This document shows positions 9,448 through 17,699 of a stretch of 64,000 nucleotides of DNA, in pieces. The stretch's first letter is position 1; the number at the start of each line of letters is the position of its first letter. The DNA is from Ancylomarina subtilis (GTDB taxonomy: Bacteria > Bacteroidota > Bacteroidia > Bacteroidales > Marinifilaceae). The translations under genes were made by a program, and so were the position numbers. The notes under the pieces are model-generated. The model searched no databases and had not been told where the DNA came from. It was given only the letters and a program-made list of their open reading frames with translations. The DNA lies in the NCBI RefSeq assembly GCF_004217115.1, contig NZ_SHKN01000001.1, positions 499,781-563,780 on the forward strand, in the 5' to 3' direction.

Positions 9448-10248
9448 ATGAGTGTTAAAAAAACGCAAGGAATGGATGAAAATTTGAAAGCTTTTGAAGA
9501 GCTGCTACATATTATGGACGAACTGCGTCTGAAATGTCCATGGGATAAAAAACAGACCCTTGAAAGTCTGCGAACCTTAACTATTGAGGAAACTTACGAA
9601 TTGGCTGATGCCATTTTAAAAGATGATAAGCAAGAGATTAAAAAGGAGTTGGGTGACTTGCTTCTACACATTGTGTTTTATGCCAAAATTGGTTCGGAAA
9701 CCAATGACTTTAATATTGCTGATGTTTGTAAAGGTATTAGTGAAAAGTTGATTTATCGTCATCCCCATATTTTTGCTGATGTACAGGTTGCAGATGCCCG
9801 TGAAGTGGAAGAGAATTGGGAGCAATTGAAACTGAAAGAGAAAAATGGCAAAGGAACGGTTTTAGAAGGAGTTCCTCAATCCTTACCCGCCATGGTTAAG
9901 GCCAATCGCATTCAGGATAAAGTTAGAGGTGTTGGTTTCGATTGGGAAGAGAAAGAACAGGTCTGGGATAAGGTGAAAGAGGAGATTGCTGAGCTCGAAG
10001 TTGAGATTAAAGCAGGTAATCAGGATAAAATCGAACAGGAATTTGGAGATTTATTCTTTTCACTCATTAATACGGCTCGTTTGTATGGGGTCAATCCGGA
10101 AAATGCTTTGGAACGAACCAACACGAAGTTTACCAAACGTTTTAATTATTTGGAGAGTCAAACCATCAGCCAGGGACGCAATCTAAAGGAAATGAGTTTA
10201 GAGGAAATGGATGTGATTTGGGAACAAGCCAAGCAATTCGACCGATAA
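9448..10248 (+). CDS. mazG: Nucleoside triphosphate pyrophosphohydrolase
   Basis: The protein of about 266 residues has two tandem MazG domains. The first carries CPWDKKQTLESLRTLTIEE followed by EETYELADAI and KKELGDLLLHIVFYA. The second carries VGFDWEEKEQVWDKVKEEI and EQEFGDLFFSLINTAR. The EExxE and ExxD metal-binding patterns are present in both. It hydrolyses (d)NTPs to monophosphates, cleaning non-canonical nucleotides, and in some bacteria affects (p)ppGpp levels. An upstream ATG at 9394 would overlap the ABM gene by 43 bases. The ATG at 9448 gives the usual N-terminus and clears that gene, so I prefer it. Confidence 0.94.
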   Translation: MSVKKTQGMDENLKAFEELLHIMDELRLKCPWDKKQTLESLRTLTIEETYELADAILKDDKQEIKKELGDLLLHIVFYAKIGSETNDFNIADVCKGISEKLIYRHPHIFADVQVADAREVEENWEQLKLKEKNGKGTVLEGVPQSLPAMVKANRIQDKVRGVGFDWEEKEQVWDKVKEEIAELEVEIKAGNQDKIEQEFGDLFFSLINTARLYGVNPENALERTNTKFTKRFNYLESQTISQGRNLKEMSLEEMDVIWEQAKQFDR

Positions 10249-10288
10249 GCAGTTCTGATTTATTAAGCCAAGCGACGCCTTTTATTCT

Positions 10289-11641
10289 ATGAGATTTTTA
10301 AGTTTTATTTTTCTTCTGATTAGCCTCAATGCCTTTTCTCAACAACAGATGACTTTGTCTGTAAAAGTTGAGAATCACATTTCCGAACAATTTTATCTTC
10401 AAGGGGGGAGTGAAATGGGACTGGTTACTATTGACAGTTCCCGAGTGAAAGCTTTTGGGACTCTTTTTATTCAATGGAAGGGAAGACCTGATTTTTATCG
10501 TCTATCTGATGGTAAAGGGCATTTCCTCGACTTTAGGATGACAAATTCGAGTTTGTCCTTTGAGATAAAAGGCCGGTTTTCTGATGCTGAGTATATTTTT
10601 GACTCAGAGGATAAGAATAATCAGGTTCAATACTATTTGTCCGAATTTGATTATTACAAAAGTGAGGCAGAGAGCTTGGCAAAAGCATACAATCAGGCCC
10701 AGGCTGATGATCAGAAAGAAGTTGAAAAGACCTATAAAACCTTACAGAAAGAGAGCGAAAATTTAATCAAAGATTTGTGGTCGAAAAGAACGAATGATTG
10801 GTCCTTACAGCTTGCTTTGGCACATGCTGACAGGCTTCCGGATCTGGACAATAAAATAAAAACAGGCCCATTTATCGATCAGTTTTTTGAATACTTTGAC
10901 TTTACGGATAGTTTGATCGTTGGGTCACCTTGTTTTTATGCCAAACTAGACCGCTTCTTTGATTCAAAGCAAATGCAATATTTAATTGAAAGCAATGATT
11001 CTAAGGAGATTGAGCTTGCTATTCAACATATTTTTTGGCTGTCAGAAGTGAATAATCATGCCCAGGAATGTCTGATGAATTACCTTTTGAATAGATTTCC
11101 TCATAAAACGCATGCTAGCATACACGAGCAGGTTATTAAAACGTATAAGATGGCCAACAGTTGCGAATATGTGTTGGCCAGTAAGAGTATGAGAGAGAGA
11201 ATGGAAAATGATAAGAGTTTTACCAAAGGATCTAAGGCTCCAGACTTTGTCTTAAGCAATTGTTTGAACTTGAATCTGGAATCTTTTTCAAAAGTCAATA
11301 GCGATCTGACTCTTTTGATTGTGTGGTCGGCACATTGCGAGGAATCTCTTGATTTGCTGACACGGATAAATCGTTTGTATCATACTTATCAGGAAAAGGG
11401 GCTGGAAGTGGTTGCCATTTCAATCGATCACAATCTTATGGCTTGGGAAAATTTTGTTGAGGAGCATAACTATTCATGGGTAAATGCCTGTGATAAGGCG
11501 GGATTGAAATCAGAATTTGCTATGGCTTACAATATTACTTCTACGCCCAATATGTTTTTGATTTCTGCTGATCAGATCCTGGTTTCGAAACCACTTACTT
11601 TTTATCAACTTAAAAGGGAGATTGAAGATTTCCTTGATTAA
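10289..11641 (+). CDS. Secreted thioredoxin-fold (TlpA-like) protein with a single active-site cysteine
   Basis: The 450-residue protein begins with a signal peptide (MRFLSFIFLLISLNAFSQQ). It has a DUF4369-like beta-rich N-terminal part and a helical middle rich in charged residues. A C-terminal thioredoxin-fold domain runs from about residue 310 (SKAPDFVLSNC). The fold includes LTLLIVWSAHCEES, then LEVVAISIDHN and a cis-Pro loop TSTPNMFLIS. TlpA-type oxidoreductases normally have CxxC. Here only the first cysteine is kept (Cys350) and the second position is Ser353, so it could act as a peroxiredoxin-like or isomerase-like protein and not as a two-cysteine reductase. That reading is inference. 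It ends with its stop codon overlapping that of the convergent neighbour (TTAA). Confidence 0.78.
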   Translation: MRFLSFIFLLISLNAFSQQQMTLSVKVENHISEQFYLQGGSEMGLVTIDSSRVKAFGTLFIQWKGRPDFYRLSDGKGHFLDFRMTNSSLSFEIKGRFSDAEYIFDSEDKNNQVQYYLSEFDYYKSEAESLAKAYNQAQADDQKEVEKTYKTLQKESENLIKDLWSKRTNDWSLQLALAHADRLPDLDNKIKTGPFIDQFFEYFDFTDSLIVGSPCFYAKLDRFFDSKQMQYLIESNDSKEIELAIQHIFWLSEVNNHAQECLMNYLLNRFPHKTHASIHEQVIKTYKMANSCEYVLASKSMRERMENDKSFTKGSKAPDFVLSNCLNLNLESFSKVNSDLTLLIVWSAHCEESLDLLTRINRLYHTYQEKGLEVVAISIDHNLMAWENFVEEHNYSWVNACDKAGLKSEFAMAYNITSTPNMFLISADQILVSKPLTFYQLKREIEDFLD

Positions 11642-12147
11642 GCCCTCAGTTTCCTGAGAATTAGTTTCCCTCTGGACTTAAAGCCGGGCGTTCCTTCATT
11701 CATATGTTCTTCTATAATCAGAGATAATTCGTTTTTGATATCGGGTTCTTGCTGAGAAAAATTAAACAGGATCTGCATGGCATAAACACGTACAGCCACA
11801 GGTGTCGCATTGGAAATGAGCAAATCGAAACAACGGTTAATAAAATCGCCGGATATTGTTTCAGGAAGTGGTTCTGAACTAATTAGTTTCAGGAGTTGTC
11901 TTTGCTTACTCTGGCATTCCAAATTGGGAATAAGTTCAATCATTTGTGAGATATAGGGGCGAACTAATTCGGGTGCCTCATCATAAACTTTATCCATCAA
12001 CCAGGTGGCTCGCCAGGTATTCTTCTCAGGGCGTAAAGCGAACTCCCAGAGCTCAGTCATATATTTGGGTTCTTTAGATATATCTTTTGCGATGAGCATG
12101 GCGGCTTCTTTACCCGGGAAAGTAGAGAGGATTGCTTCAAAATCCAT
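11638..12147 (-). CDS. Hypothetical helical-repeat (HEAT-like) protein
   Basis: The 169-residue soluble protein is nearly all helix by composition. Its helix pairs resemble HEAT/ARM repeats: WEFALRPEKNTWRATWLMDK, ELVRPYISQMIELIP, and AVRVYAMQILFNFSQ. I cannot name a family with certainty; similar proteins occur in Bacteroidota as uncharacterised adaptor-type repeats. It follows the 64-residue gene after 9 bases and rluA further up, probably as one transcript. Its stop codon overlaps the stop of the forward gene ending at 11641 in a TTAA. Confidence 0.7.
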   Translation of the reverse strand: MDFEAILSTFPGKEAAMLIAKDISKEPKYMTELWEFALRPEKNTWRATWLMDKVYDEAPELVRPYISQMIELIPNLECQSKQRQLLKLISSEPLPETISGDFINRCFDLLISNATPVAVRVYAMQILFNFSQQEPDIKNELSLIIEEHMNEGTPGFKSRGKLILRKLRA

Positions 12148-12156
12148 AGGTTATTT

Positions 12157-12351
12157 TTATTTTTTTGTAAGCTTATTAATGATCTCTTCGTATTCTTTTA
12201 AACGATGTTCCCTAATCGGTCTGATTTTGGGTTCAGTTGTGAAGTGTAATAACAAACAGGGGCTTATCGATTTGTATTCATCAACATACTCATAAGCTTT
12301 CAATTCATTATTTTTGATTCGCTGCTTTATTTTATTGTGGTAGGGATACAT
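12157..12351 (-). CDS. Small conserved hypothetical protein
   Basis: This 64-residue protein (starts MYPYHNKIKQRIKNNEL) is basic and contains EYVDEYKSISPCLLLHFTTE and a PIREHRLKEYEEII tail. It is packed between rluA (37 bases upstream) and the helical-repeat gene (9 bases downstream) on the same strand. Codon use looks coding, with no low-complexity runs. I recall similar short proteins in other Bacteroidota from memory only. No function can be given. Confidence 0.65.
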   Translation of the reverse strand: MYPYHNKIKQRIKNNELKAYEYVDEYKSISPCLLLHFTTEPKIRPIREHRLKEYEEIINKLTKK

Positions 12352-12388
12352 CTGAATTTGTATTTAGAAATATTTAGACGACTTTAAT

Positions 12389-13261
12389 CTAATCAAATAT
12401 CTTTTTAAATCTTTGAGGAAGTTCATCCTTCAGGTGTAAATTTTCATTTGTAAAGGGATGTATAAATTTTAAAGAATAGGCATGGAGGTACAAACCTTTC
12501 CCCTTTAAAATTAGATTCTCAATTCCATAGGTTTTGTCTCCTAGTATTGGATTCCCAATACTTGACAGATGAATACGCAATTGGTGTCTCCGTCCCGTTT
12601 GAGGTTCCAGTTGAACCAGATTGAGTTTTCCAAATCGTTCTGATGTAACAGATTGGCATACTGTGTAATTCGATTGTGATTTTTTGCCATCAATCTCTGA
12701 AATGATTTCTCCTTTAGATTCCATTTCGCCTATAGTGATTGCATAGTAGTTTTTGTTAAGCTCTTTGTTTTCGAACATCTTGTTGAGAGTACGAATACTA
12801 CTATTTGTTTTACCAACCAATAGAATACCAGTGGTTGCATAATCCAATCGGTGAACAGGTTGGGGCCTGGTTGCATCTGAAAGGGGACTTGGCTTGATAT
12901 TTTGAACCAGGGCGTTGGCAATGGTTTTAAAATGATTACCACTCACCAATATGCCTGCAGGCTTATGAATCACAGCTAGATAATCATCTTCAAATAAGAC
13001 ATCAAGAGGAAAGATGAGTTTTTTCTTAGGAGCGACTTCTTCCGGAATGAAAATGTTAATGGTTTCACCTCCTTTTATAAAAGTAGCTGTACTTGCAATA
13101 TGGCCATTAACCCTAATCTGTTTTTTCTTTAAGGCTTTTTTTAGGGCCGATTTGGTTAAGGCTGCATTAAAAATCCCGACACCATATTCTTGCAGACGTG
13201 TAGGAGTGATTTGTTTGGGAACAAGATGACTTTCGCTTGGTTTTGTGGTGTTTTTCTTCAT
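12389..13261 (-). CDS. RluA family pseudouridine synthase
   Basis: The 290-residue protein has an N-terminal S4 RNA-binding domain (about residues 20-75; KKALKKKQIRVNGHIA, GGETINIFIP) and a PsiS catalytic domain. The catalytic motif is HRLDYATTGILLVGKT, with the essential Asp in HRLD, and later RRHQLRIHL and KGLYLHAYSLKF. It isomerises uridine to pseudouridine in rRNA or tRNA. The exact target cannot be assigned because RluA, RluC and RluD types share these motifs. It leads the reverse-strand group that includes the two hypothetical genes downstream. Confidence 0.93.
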   Translation of the reverse strand: MKKNTTKPSESHLVPKQITPTRLQEYGVGIFNAALTKSALKKALKKKQIRVNGHIASTATFIKGGETINIFIPEEVAPKKKLIFPLDVLFEDDYLAVIHKPAGILVSGNHFKTIANALVQNIKPSPLSDATRPQPVHRLDYATTGILLVGKTNSSIRTLNKMFENKELNKNYYAITIGEMESKGEIISEIDGKKSQSNYTVCQSVTSERFGKLNLVQLEPQTGRRHQLRIHLSSIGNPILGDKTYGIENLILKGKGLYLHAYSLKFIHPFTNENLHLKDELPQRFKKIFD

Positions 13262-13383
13262 ATTTAATACTGGTCTTGCTTAGTTTATTTGGATTTCGGG
13301 TTGTTATTTTATCAATAACACGTTAAGCAAGCCTTTTTTTTTCAAACAGCTGAATATACGACATATTTAGGGATCGGTCAAGT

Positions 13384-13821
13384 TTAGCTGTTTTGTTTTC
13401 TCATTCTCTCTTTTACAACATGATCAAGCAATAGGGGTTGAATGAATGGGTAGGTCAGTTCAGCTGGCATTTCACTGTAAGCCTTCTTTTCAGTTATCTC
13501 GAGTGTTAAAGCTTCACCAAATTCCTGAACGTCGGCATAAGCAAGCAGTCCGTAGGTTTTTTCTGAATCGACGCTCACCGAATAGATGCATATGGCTTTT
13601 AAACTAAAGCGAGTCGCTCCGGTTTCTTCAATCAATTCCCTTTCGGCTGTTTTCAGAATATCCTCATTGGATTCTCGTCTGCCACCGGGAATCTCCCATG
13701 TTGTCCGTTCTCTGTGTTTCACAAAAATCCAATTGCCCTTACTATCTGCTGTGACAATAACGGCATATTTTAACGAGTCATTTGCAACTTCATTTAGAGT
13801 ATGGAATTCAACTTTTAGCAT
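13384..13821 (-). CDS. Nudix hydrolase
   Basis: The 145-residue protein has a complete Nudix box GRRESNEDILKTAERELIEE-TGA, which fits Gx5Ex7REUxEExGU. It lies after GNWIFVKHRERTTWEIPGG, a typical MutT-like entry strand. It hydrolyses a nucleoside diphosphate linked to another moiety; the substrate is unknown. It is a single gene on the minus strand, flanked by gaps of 122 and 134 bases. Confidence 0.92.
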   Translation of the reverse strand: MLKVEFHTLNEVANDSLKYAVIVTADSKGNWIFVKHRERTTWEIPGGRRESNEDILKTAERELIEETGATRFSLKAICIYSVSVDSEKTYGLLAYADVQEFGEALTLEITEKKAYSEMPAELTYPFIQPLLLDHVVKERMRKQNS

Positions 13822-13955
13822 TTGTTTATTTTGAGATTTTCCACATATCGACGAGGATATGATATGGTCTTTAGAAGTGAGACTTATTAAATATTTAAGG
13901 TATGCGATGGCGGCTGGTTCTATCCATTAGCTTTTGTCAAAGCCAATGATTCAAA

Positions 13956-14213
13956 TTAATGGTAATATTTATTGATTTTTGTTTTCACATGAAAGAAACG
14001 TACGATTCCAATTAGCATAACTAGGAATGCTATTATAATAAAGAAGTAGGCTAATAAGATTAGATTGTGCAACATGTCAATTTTTAGAATCGCAAAGCCC
14101 GAACTCAGGAAAACAATGCATGTCCTGAAATAAGCTAAAAACGTACGTTCGTTAGCCAATTTTGTTCTTTCTATAGCTAAGAGGTCCGTTTTGTTAATTT
14201 TCTCATGATCCAT
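13956..14213 (-). CDS. DUF202 (YidH-type) small membrane protein
   Basis: The 85-residue protein has the DUF202 signature LAIERTKLANERTFLAYFRT at residues about 12-31. Two membrane segments follow (IVFLSSGFAILKI and LILLAYFFIIIAFLVMLIGIV). Function is unknown in the family. It stands alone between the Nudix and threonine dehydratase genes. Confidence 0.85.
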   Translation of the reverse strand: MDHEKINKTDLLAIERTKLANERTFLAYFRTCIVFLSSGFAILKIDMLHNLILLAYFFIIIAFLVMLIGIVRFFHVKTKINKYYH

Positions 14214-14285
14214 ACTTTCTGTTTTTTGAATAGTGCCTAATTTGTTTTACTACTATTTCTTGTTGAATATCTTTAGCCGTTGATA

Positions 14286-15227
14286 TTAAAAAGGTAAATT
14301 TCCCAGATCTACATTTCCTCCGGATAGGATGATGCCAATTTTCTTGCCTTTGAATTTGTCCTTTTCTTTCAGAAGGGCGGCCAGAGCCACAGCGCTTGAG
14401 GGCTCAACAATGATTTTCATGCGTTCCCATATCAGTCTCATGGCAGAAACAATCTCGTCTTCTTCTACACGGATGATTTTTTCAACGTAATCGCGAATAA
14501 TGGAGAAAGTCTTGTCTCCCAAGGAGGTTAATAGCCCATCAGCAATGGTTTGAGGATTGGCTTGCGGAATCAGTTCTCCTTTTTCAAGTGATTGCCAGGC
14601 ATCGTCAGCTCCTAAAGGTTCACCAGCGATGACTTTGGTTTTAGGTGAAAAGTGGCAGGCAGCCAAAGCTGTTCCTGAAAGCAGACCACCACCACCAACA
14701 GGAGCAATAATATAATCCAAATCATCATGTTCTTCAATCAACTCCATCGCAGCTGTCCCTTGGCCCTGAATCACCTGATAGTCGTTGTAGGGATGTAGAA
14801 ATGTAGCACCTGTTTCTGCAACGACTTTATTTAGGGTCGTTTCTCGGGCTTCAAGATTTGCTTCACATTCTATAACTTGTCCACCATAACCTTTTACCGC
14901 TTTTTTCTTAACCTCAGGGGCATTTTCGGGCATAACGATATAGGCTTGTATTGCTTGCAATTTTGCTGAGAGTGCCAGAGCTTGAGCGAAGTTTCCCGAC
15001 GAATGGGTTGCAACGCCACGTTTCTTTTGCTCATCGCTCAGTTGCAGAATGGCATTGATCGCGCCTCGCATTTTAAAGGCACCCATTTTCTGGAAATTCT
15101 CACATTTGAAATAGAGCTGTGCGCCTGCAATTTGATCAATTAAACCAGAACTTAAAACGGGTGTATTATGGATATATGGCTTGATTCGTTGATGTGTGTC
15201 GAGTAGATTTTTTTTACTGATGTGCAT
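14286..15227 (-). CDS. Threonine/serine dehydratase (PLP-dependent, serine-racemase-like group)
   Basis: The 313-residue fold-type II PLP enzyme has the Schiff-base lysine in FKMRGA (about residue 51), the substrate loop SSGNFAQAL and the glycine-rich phosphate loop VGGGGLLSG. The C-terminal LSGGNVDL follows. There is no C-terminal ACT regulatory domain, so it is like catabolic threonine dehydratase or serine racemase and not biosynthetic IlvA. It deaminates threonine to 2-oxobutyrate or serine to pyruvate; racemase activity is an alternative. It is separated from the hem genes by a terminator and appears to be its own unit. Confidence 0.9.
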   Translation of the reverse strand: MHISKKNLLDTHQRIKPYIHNTPVLSSGLIDQIAGAQLYFKCENFQKMGAFKMRGAINAILQLSDEQKKRGVATHSSGNFAQALALSAKLQAIQAYIVMPENAPEVKKKAVKGYGGQVIECEANLEARETTLNKVVAETGATFLHPYNDYQVIQGQGTAAMELIEEHDDLDYIIAPVGGGGLLSGTALAACHFSPKTKVIAGEPLGADDAWQSLEKGELIPQANPQTIADGLLTSLGDKTFSIIRDYVEKIIRVEEDEIVSAMRLIWERMKIIVEPSSAVALAALLKEKDKFKGKKIGIILSGGNVDLGNLPF

Positions 15228-15343
15228 GATTTAGGCTTGAGTTTGTTATTGGATATAAGCTAAACGTAAATCTACAAAATTTGAATCAGACTTGACTTGA
15301 CCAGAGGTAAAATCGTCCTTTGATTTGTCTTGCGATCACTAGT

Positions 15344-15380
15344 CAAAAAATCCCAAGCTCATTATCTGAACTTGGGATGA
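15344..15380 (-). terminator. Terminator after hemL
   Basis: An 8-bp stem, ATCCCAAG/CTTGGGAT, is followed on the minus strand by a run of six T residues. It lies 23 bases after the hemL stop. Confidence 0.8.
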
Positions 15381-15400
15381 TATATAAAGTCTTAAAAGGT

Positions 15401-16696
15401 TTACGCTTTCATGGCTTCCAATGATTCCTTAGCGGCCTGAATGGTTTTATCAAGCATCTCGTAAGTTAATGAGTTTGAAAGGAAATAACTTTCGAATGAT
15501 GATGGTGGCAAGTAAATGCCGCGTTTCAACATTTCGTGGAAGAATTTAGGAAACAGCTCATTATTGGCCGTAGCTGCTGTGTCGAAATCAACCACATCCA
15601 CATCGGTGAAGAAAACCGAGATCATAGAACCACAACGGTTAATTTTGTATGCGAATCCTGAATCAGCTAAGACTTTATCCAAGCCTTTGTGAAGGTATTC
15701 ACACTTATCAGCCAGTTCGGTGAAATGCTGGGGTTTCTCATTCAATTCAGTCAGTAGGGTATAACCTGCAATCATGGCAATTGGGTTACCTGAAAGCGTT
15801 CCAGCCTGATATACGGGTCCAACAGGAGAAACCACCTTCATAATCTCGTCAGGACCTGCGTAAGCCCCAACCGGCATACCGCCGCCAATCACTTTACCAA
15901 AGGTGACCAAATCAGCTTTAACGCCAAAGTATTCCTGAGCACCCCCTTTAGCCAGACGGAAACCGGACATCACCTCGTCGAAGATCAATAGAATCCCTTC
16001 TTCGTCGCAAATTTGACGCAATTCTTCGAGGAATCCTTTTTTAGGCAATACACAACCCATATTACCCGCAATGGCTTCGATGATAATTGCGGCAATCTCA
16101 CCCTTATTATCAGCCACAACTTGCTTGACGTTTTCAATATCGTTGTATTTGGCAGTCAGGGTATCGTTAGCCGTACCCGGCGTAACACCTGGTGAGTTTG
16201 GCTCACCAAAAGTACTGGCACCACTACCTGCTTTAATCAAAAACGAATCGGAATGACCATGGTAGCAACCTTCGAACTTGATAAATTTATTTTTCCCTGT
16301 ATAACCACGAGCCACACGAATAGCCGACATACAAGCCTCTGTTCCTGAATTCACCATTCTCACCTTATCGATATTGGGAACCATATCCACAATCAGCTTG
16401 GCAATATCAATTTCCAATCCGGTTGGTGCCCCAAATGAGGTTGAATCTTCAACCTTATTCTTAATGGCTTTAATCACACTTGGGTGAGCATGGCCCAAAA
16501 TCATTGGCCCCCATGACGAAATGTAATCGATGTATTCATTATCATCTTCGTCGGTCAGTATACTGCCTTTTGCTTTTTTGATAAAAACGGGTGTGCCACC
16601 TACGGATTTAAAGGCTCTAACGGGTGAGTTAACACCTCCGGGAATGTACTGCTGAGCTTGATCGAACAGTTCGGAACTTCTTTTGTATTGGTGCAT
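15401..16696 (-). CDS. hemL: Glutamate-1-semialdehyde 2,1-aminomutase
   Basis: The 431-residue aminotransferase-fold enzyme has the GSAM hallmarks. These are [19 protein letters not shown] near the N-terminus, [39 protein letters not shown] and the PLP-lysine segment [17 protein letters not shown]. It makes 5-aminolevulinate from glutamate-1-semialdehyde in the C5 heme route. It follows hemD by only 11 bases, so both heme-pathway genes share a transcript. Confidence 0.97.
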   Translation of the reverse strand: MHQYKRSSELFDQAQQYIPGGVNSPVRAFKSVGGTPVFIKKAKGSILTDEDDNEYIDYISSWGPMILGHAHPSVIKAIKNKVEDSTSFGAPTGLEIDIAKLIVDMVPNIDKVRMVNSGTEACMSAIRVARGYTGKNKFIKFEGCYHGHSDSFLIKAGSGASTFGEPNSPGVTPGTANDTLTAKYNDIENVKQVVADNKGEIAAIIIEAIAGNMGCVLPKKGFLEELRQICDEEGILLIFDEVMSGFRLAKGGAQEYFGVKADLVTFGKVIGGGMPVGAYAGPDEIMKVVSPVGPVYQAGTLSGNPIAMIAGYTLLTELNEKPQHFTELADKCEYLHKGLDKVLADSGFAYKINRCGSMISVFFTDVDVVDFDTAATANNELFPKFFHEMLKRGIYLPPSSFESYFLSNSLTYEMLDKTIQAAKESLEAMKA

Positions 16697-16707
16697 ATTA
16701 GTCAGTT

Positions 16708-17409
16708 TTATGAGTTTAAATATTGATTACAAGATTGTATTAAAGCGTAAACATTGGTTTGATCGGCCAGCATCACATTATCGGAGTAGTCGACAAGCGC
16801 CACAGCCGTTGTATAACCAATGGCAAAGCAGGGCTGGTTGTTCTTTAGTTGGTAGTTCTTAAAAAAACTGTGAACCGCACTTGGGCTGCAAAAACAGATG
16901 GCATCATAGTTCTCCAAATCGATTTCGGGCTGAATTAAATGCGTTTCGTAAACCTGTATTTCCTTATAAGGGGTGTCGTGCTCTTCGAAAAAGTTGATCA
17001 GCGTATCCTGACGCAGGTTGCCCGTAAAATACAAGAACGATTCAGAACTTTGCTCTTCGAGTAGGTGTGATAAGGCTTCGGCATTCTGACGTTGGGGAAT
17101 CTCGGCTGTGAGATCGATGTTTTTGAGCAGTTCTGCTGTTTTTTCTCCCACAGCATAGCATTTATTCACCTTGTCAAACTGAATCTTTGCTTGAAATTGC
17201 ATCAGACTCCGAACCGCATTTTGGCTGGTGAATATCCAATTGGGGTAATCTCCGGAATTGATGATATCGATGGTCTTTTGATCAAGCTGACACAAATCGA
17301 TACGGATAAAAGTGTGATGATCAATCAAACAGTTTAGCTTCGTCCCAAATTCAACTTGTTCTGAATTCAGGTTTCGGGTAAAAAGGATGCGTTTAGGTGT
17401 CTTTGTCAT
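16708..17409 (-). CDS. hemD: Uroporphyrinogen-III synthase
   Basis: The protein of about 233 residues has the two-lobed HemD pattern. It opens [17 protein letters not shown], has a central [26 protein letters not shown], then [13 protein letters not shown] and a late [16 protein letters not shown] with [11 protein letters not shown]. It closes hydroxymethylbilane into uroporphyrinogen III. An ATG at 17442 exists in frame, but the best promoter (-7 at 17444-17451) would start transcription near 17437, inside that extension. I therefore place the start at the ATG at 17409. hemL follows. Confidence 0.9.
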   Translation of the reverse strand: MTKTPKRILFTRNLNSEQVEFGTKLNCLIDHHTFIRIDLCQLDQKTIDIINSGDYPNWIFTSQNAVRSLMQFQAKIQFDKVNKCYAVGEKTAELLKNIDLTAEIPQRQNAEALSHLLEEQSSESFLYFTGNLRQDTLINFFEEHDTPYKEIQVYETHLIQPEIDLENYDAICFCSPSAVHSFFKNYQLKNNQPCFAIGYTTAVALVDYSDNVMLADQTNVYALIQSCNQYLNS

Positions 17410-17443
17410 GTGTAATTTTAATGATTCGAGCTGTCGAAGCAAA

Positions 17444-17474
17444 CAAATTTAATAAATCATCGCATTATTTCAAC
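17444..17474 (-). promoter_or_regulatory. Promoter of hemD-hemL
   Basis: On the minus strand GTTG (17471-17474) is followed after 19 bases by TAAATTTG (17444-17451). This is close to TTTG-N19-TAnnTTTG. It decides the hemD start in favour of 17409. Confidence 0.65.
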
Positions 17475-17540
17475 ATGAGATTGCCTCTATCTTAGGTAAA
17501 ATTAATTACAGCCTGTCAAGCGTTAAAAAACGATAATCTA

Positions 17541-17572
17541 TTTGCCATTGAGATGAAGCTTTTATACTTTTA
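17541..17572 (+). promoter_or_regulatory. Probable promoter of the relA-type gene
   Basis: TTTG (17541-17544), a 20-base spacer and TACTTTTA (17565-17572) match the consensus except for the last base. The leader to the ATG at 17700 would be about 120 bases. Confidence 0.45.
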
Positions 17573-17699
17573 GTCGAATTATAAAAGGGCATTTTCATTG
17601 TTCTTTTATCAGCTGATCGTTGAATTTAGAAAGGCGTTTGTTATATAACAGATATAATAAAAGCTCCGGATTTGAGTTCTAAATTGTAAAAAGAAACTT

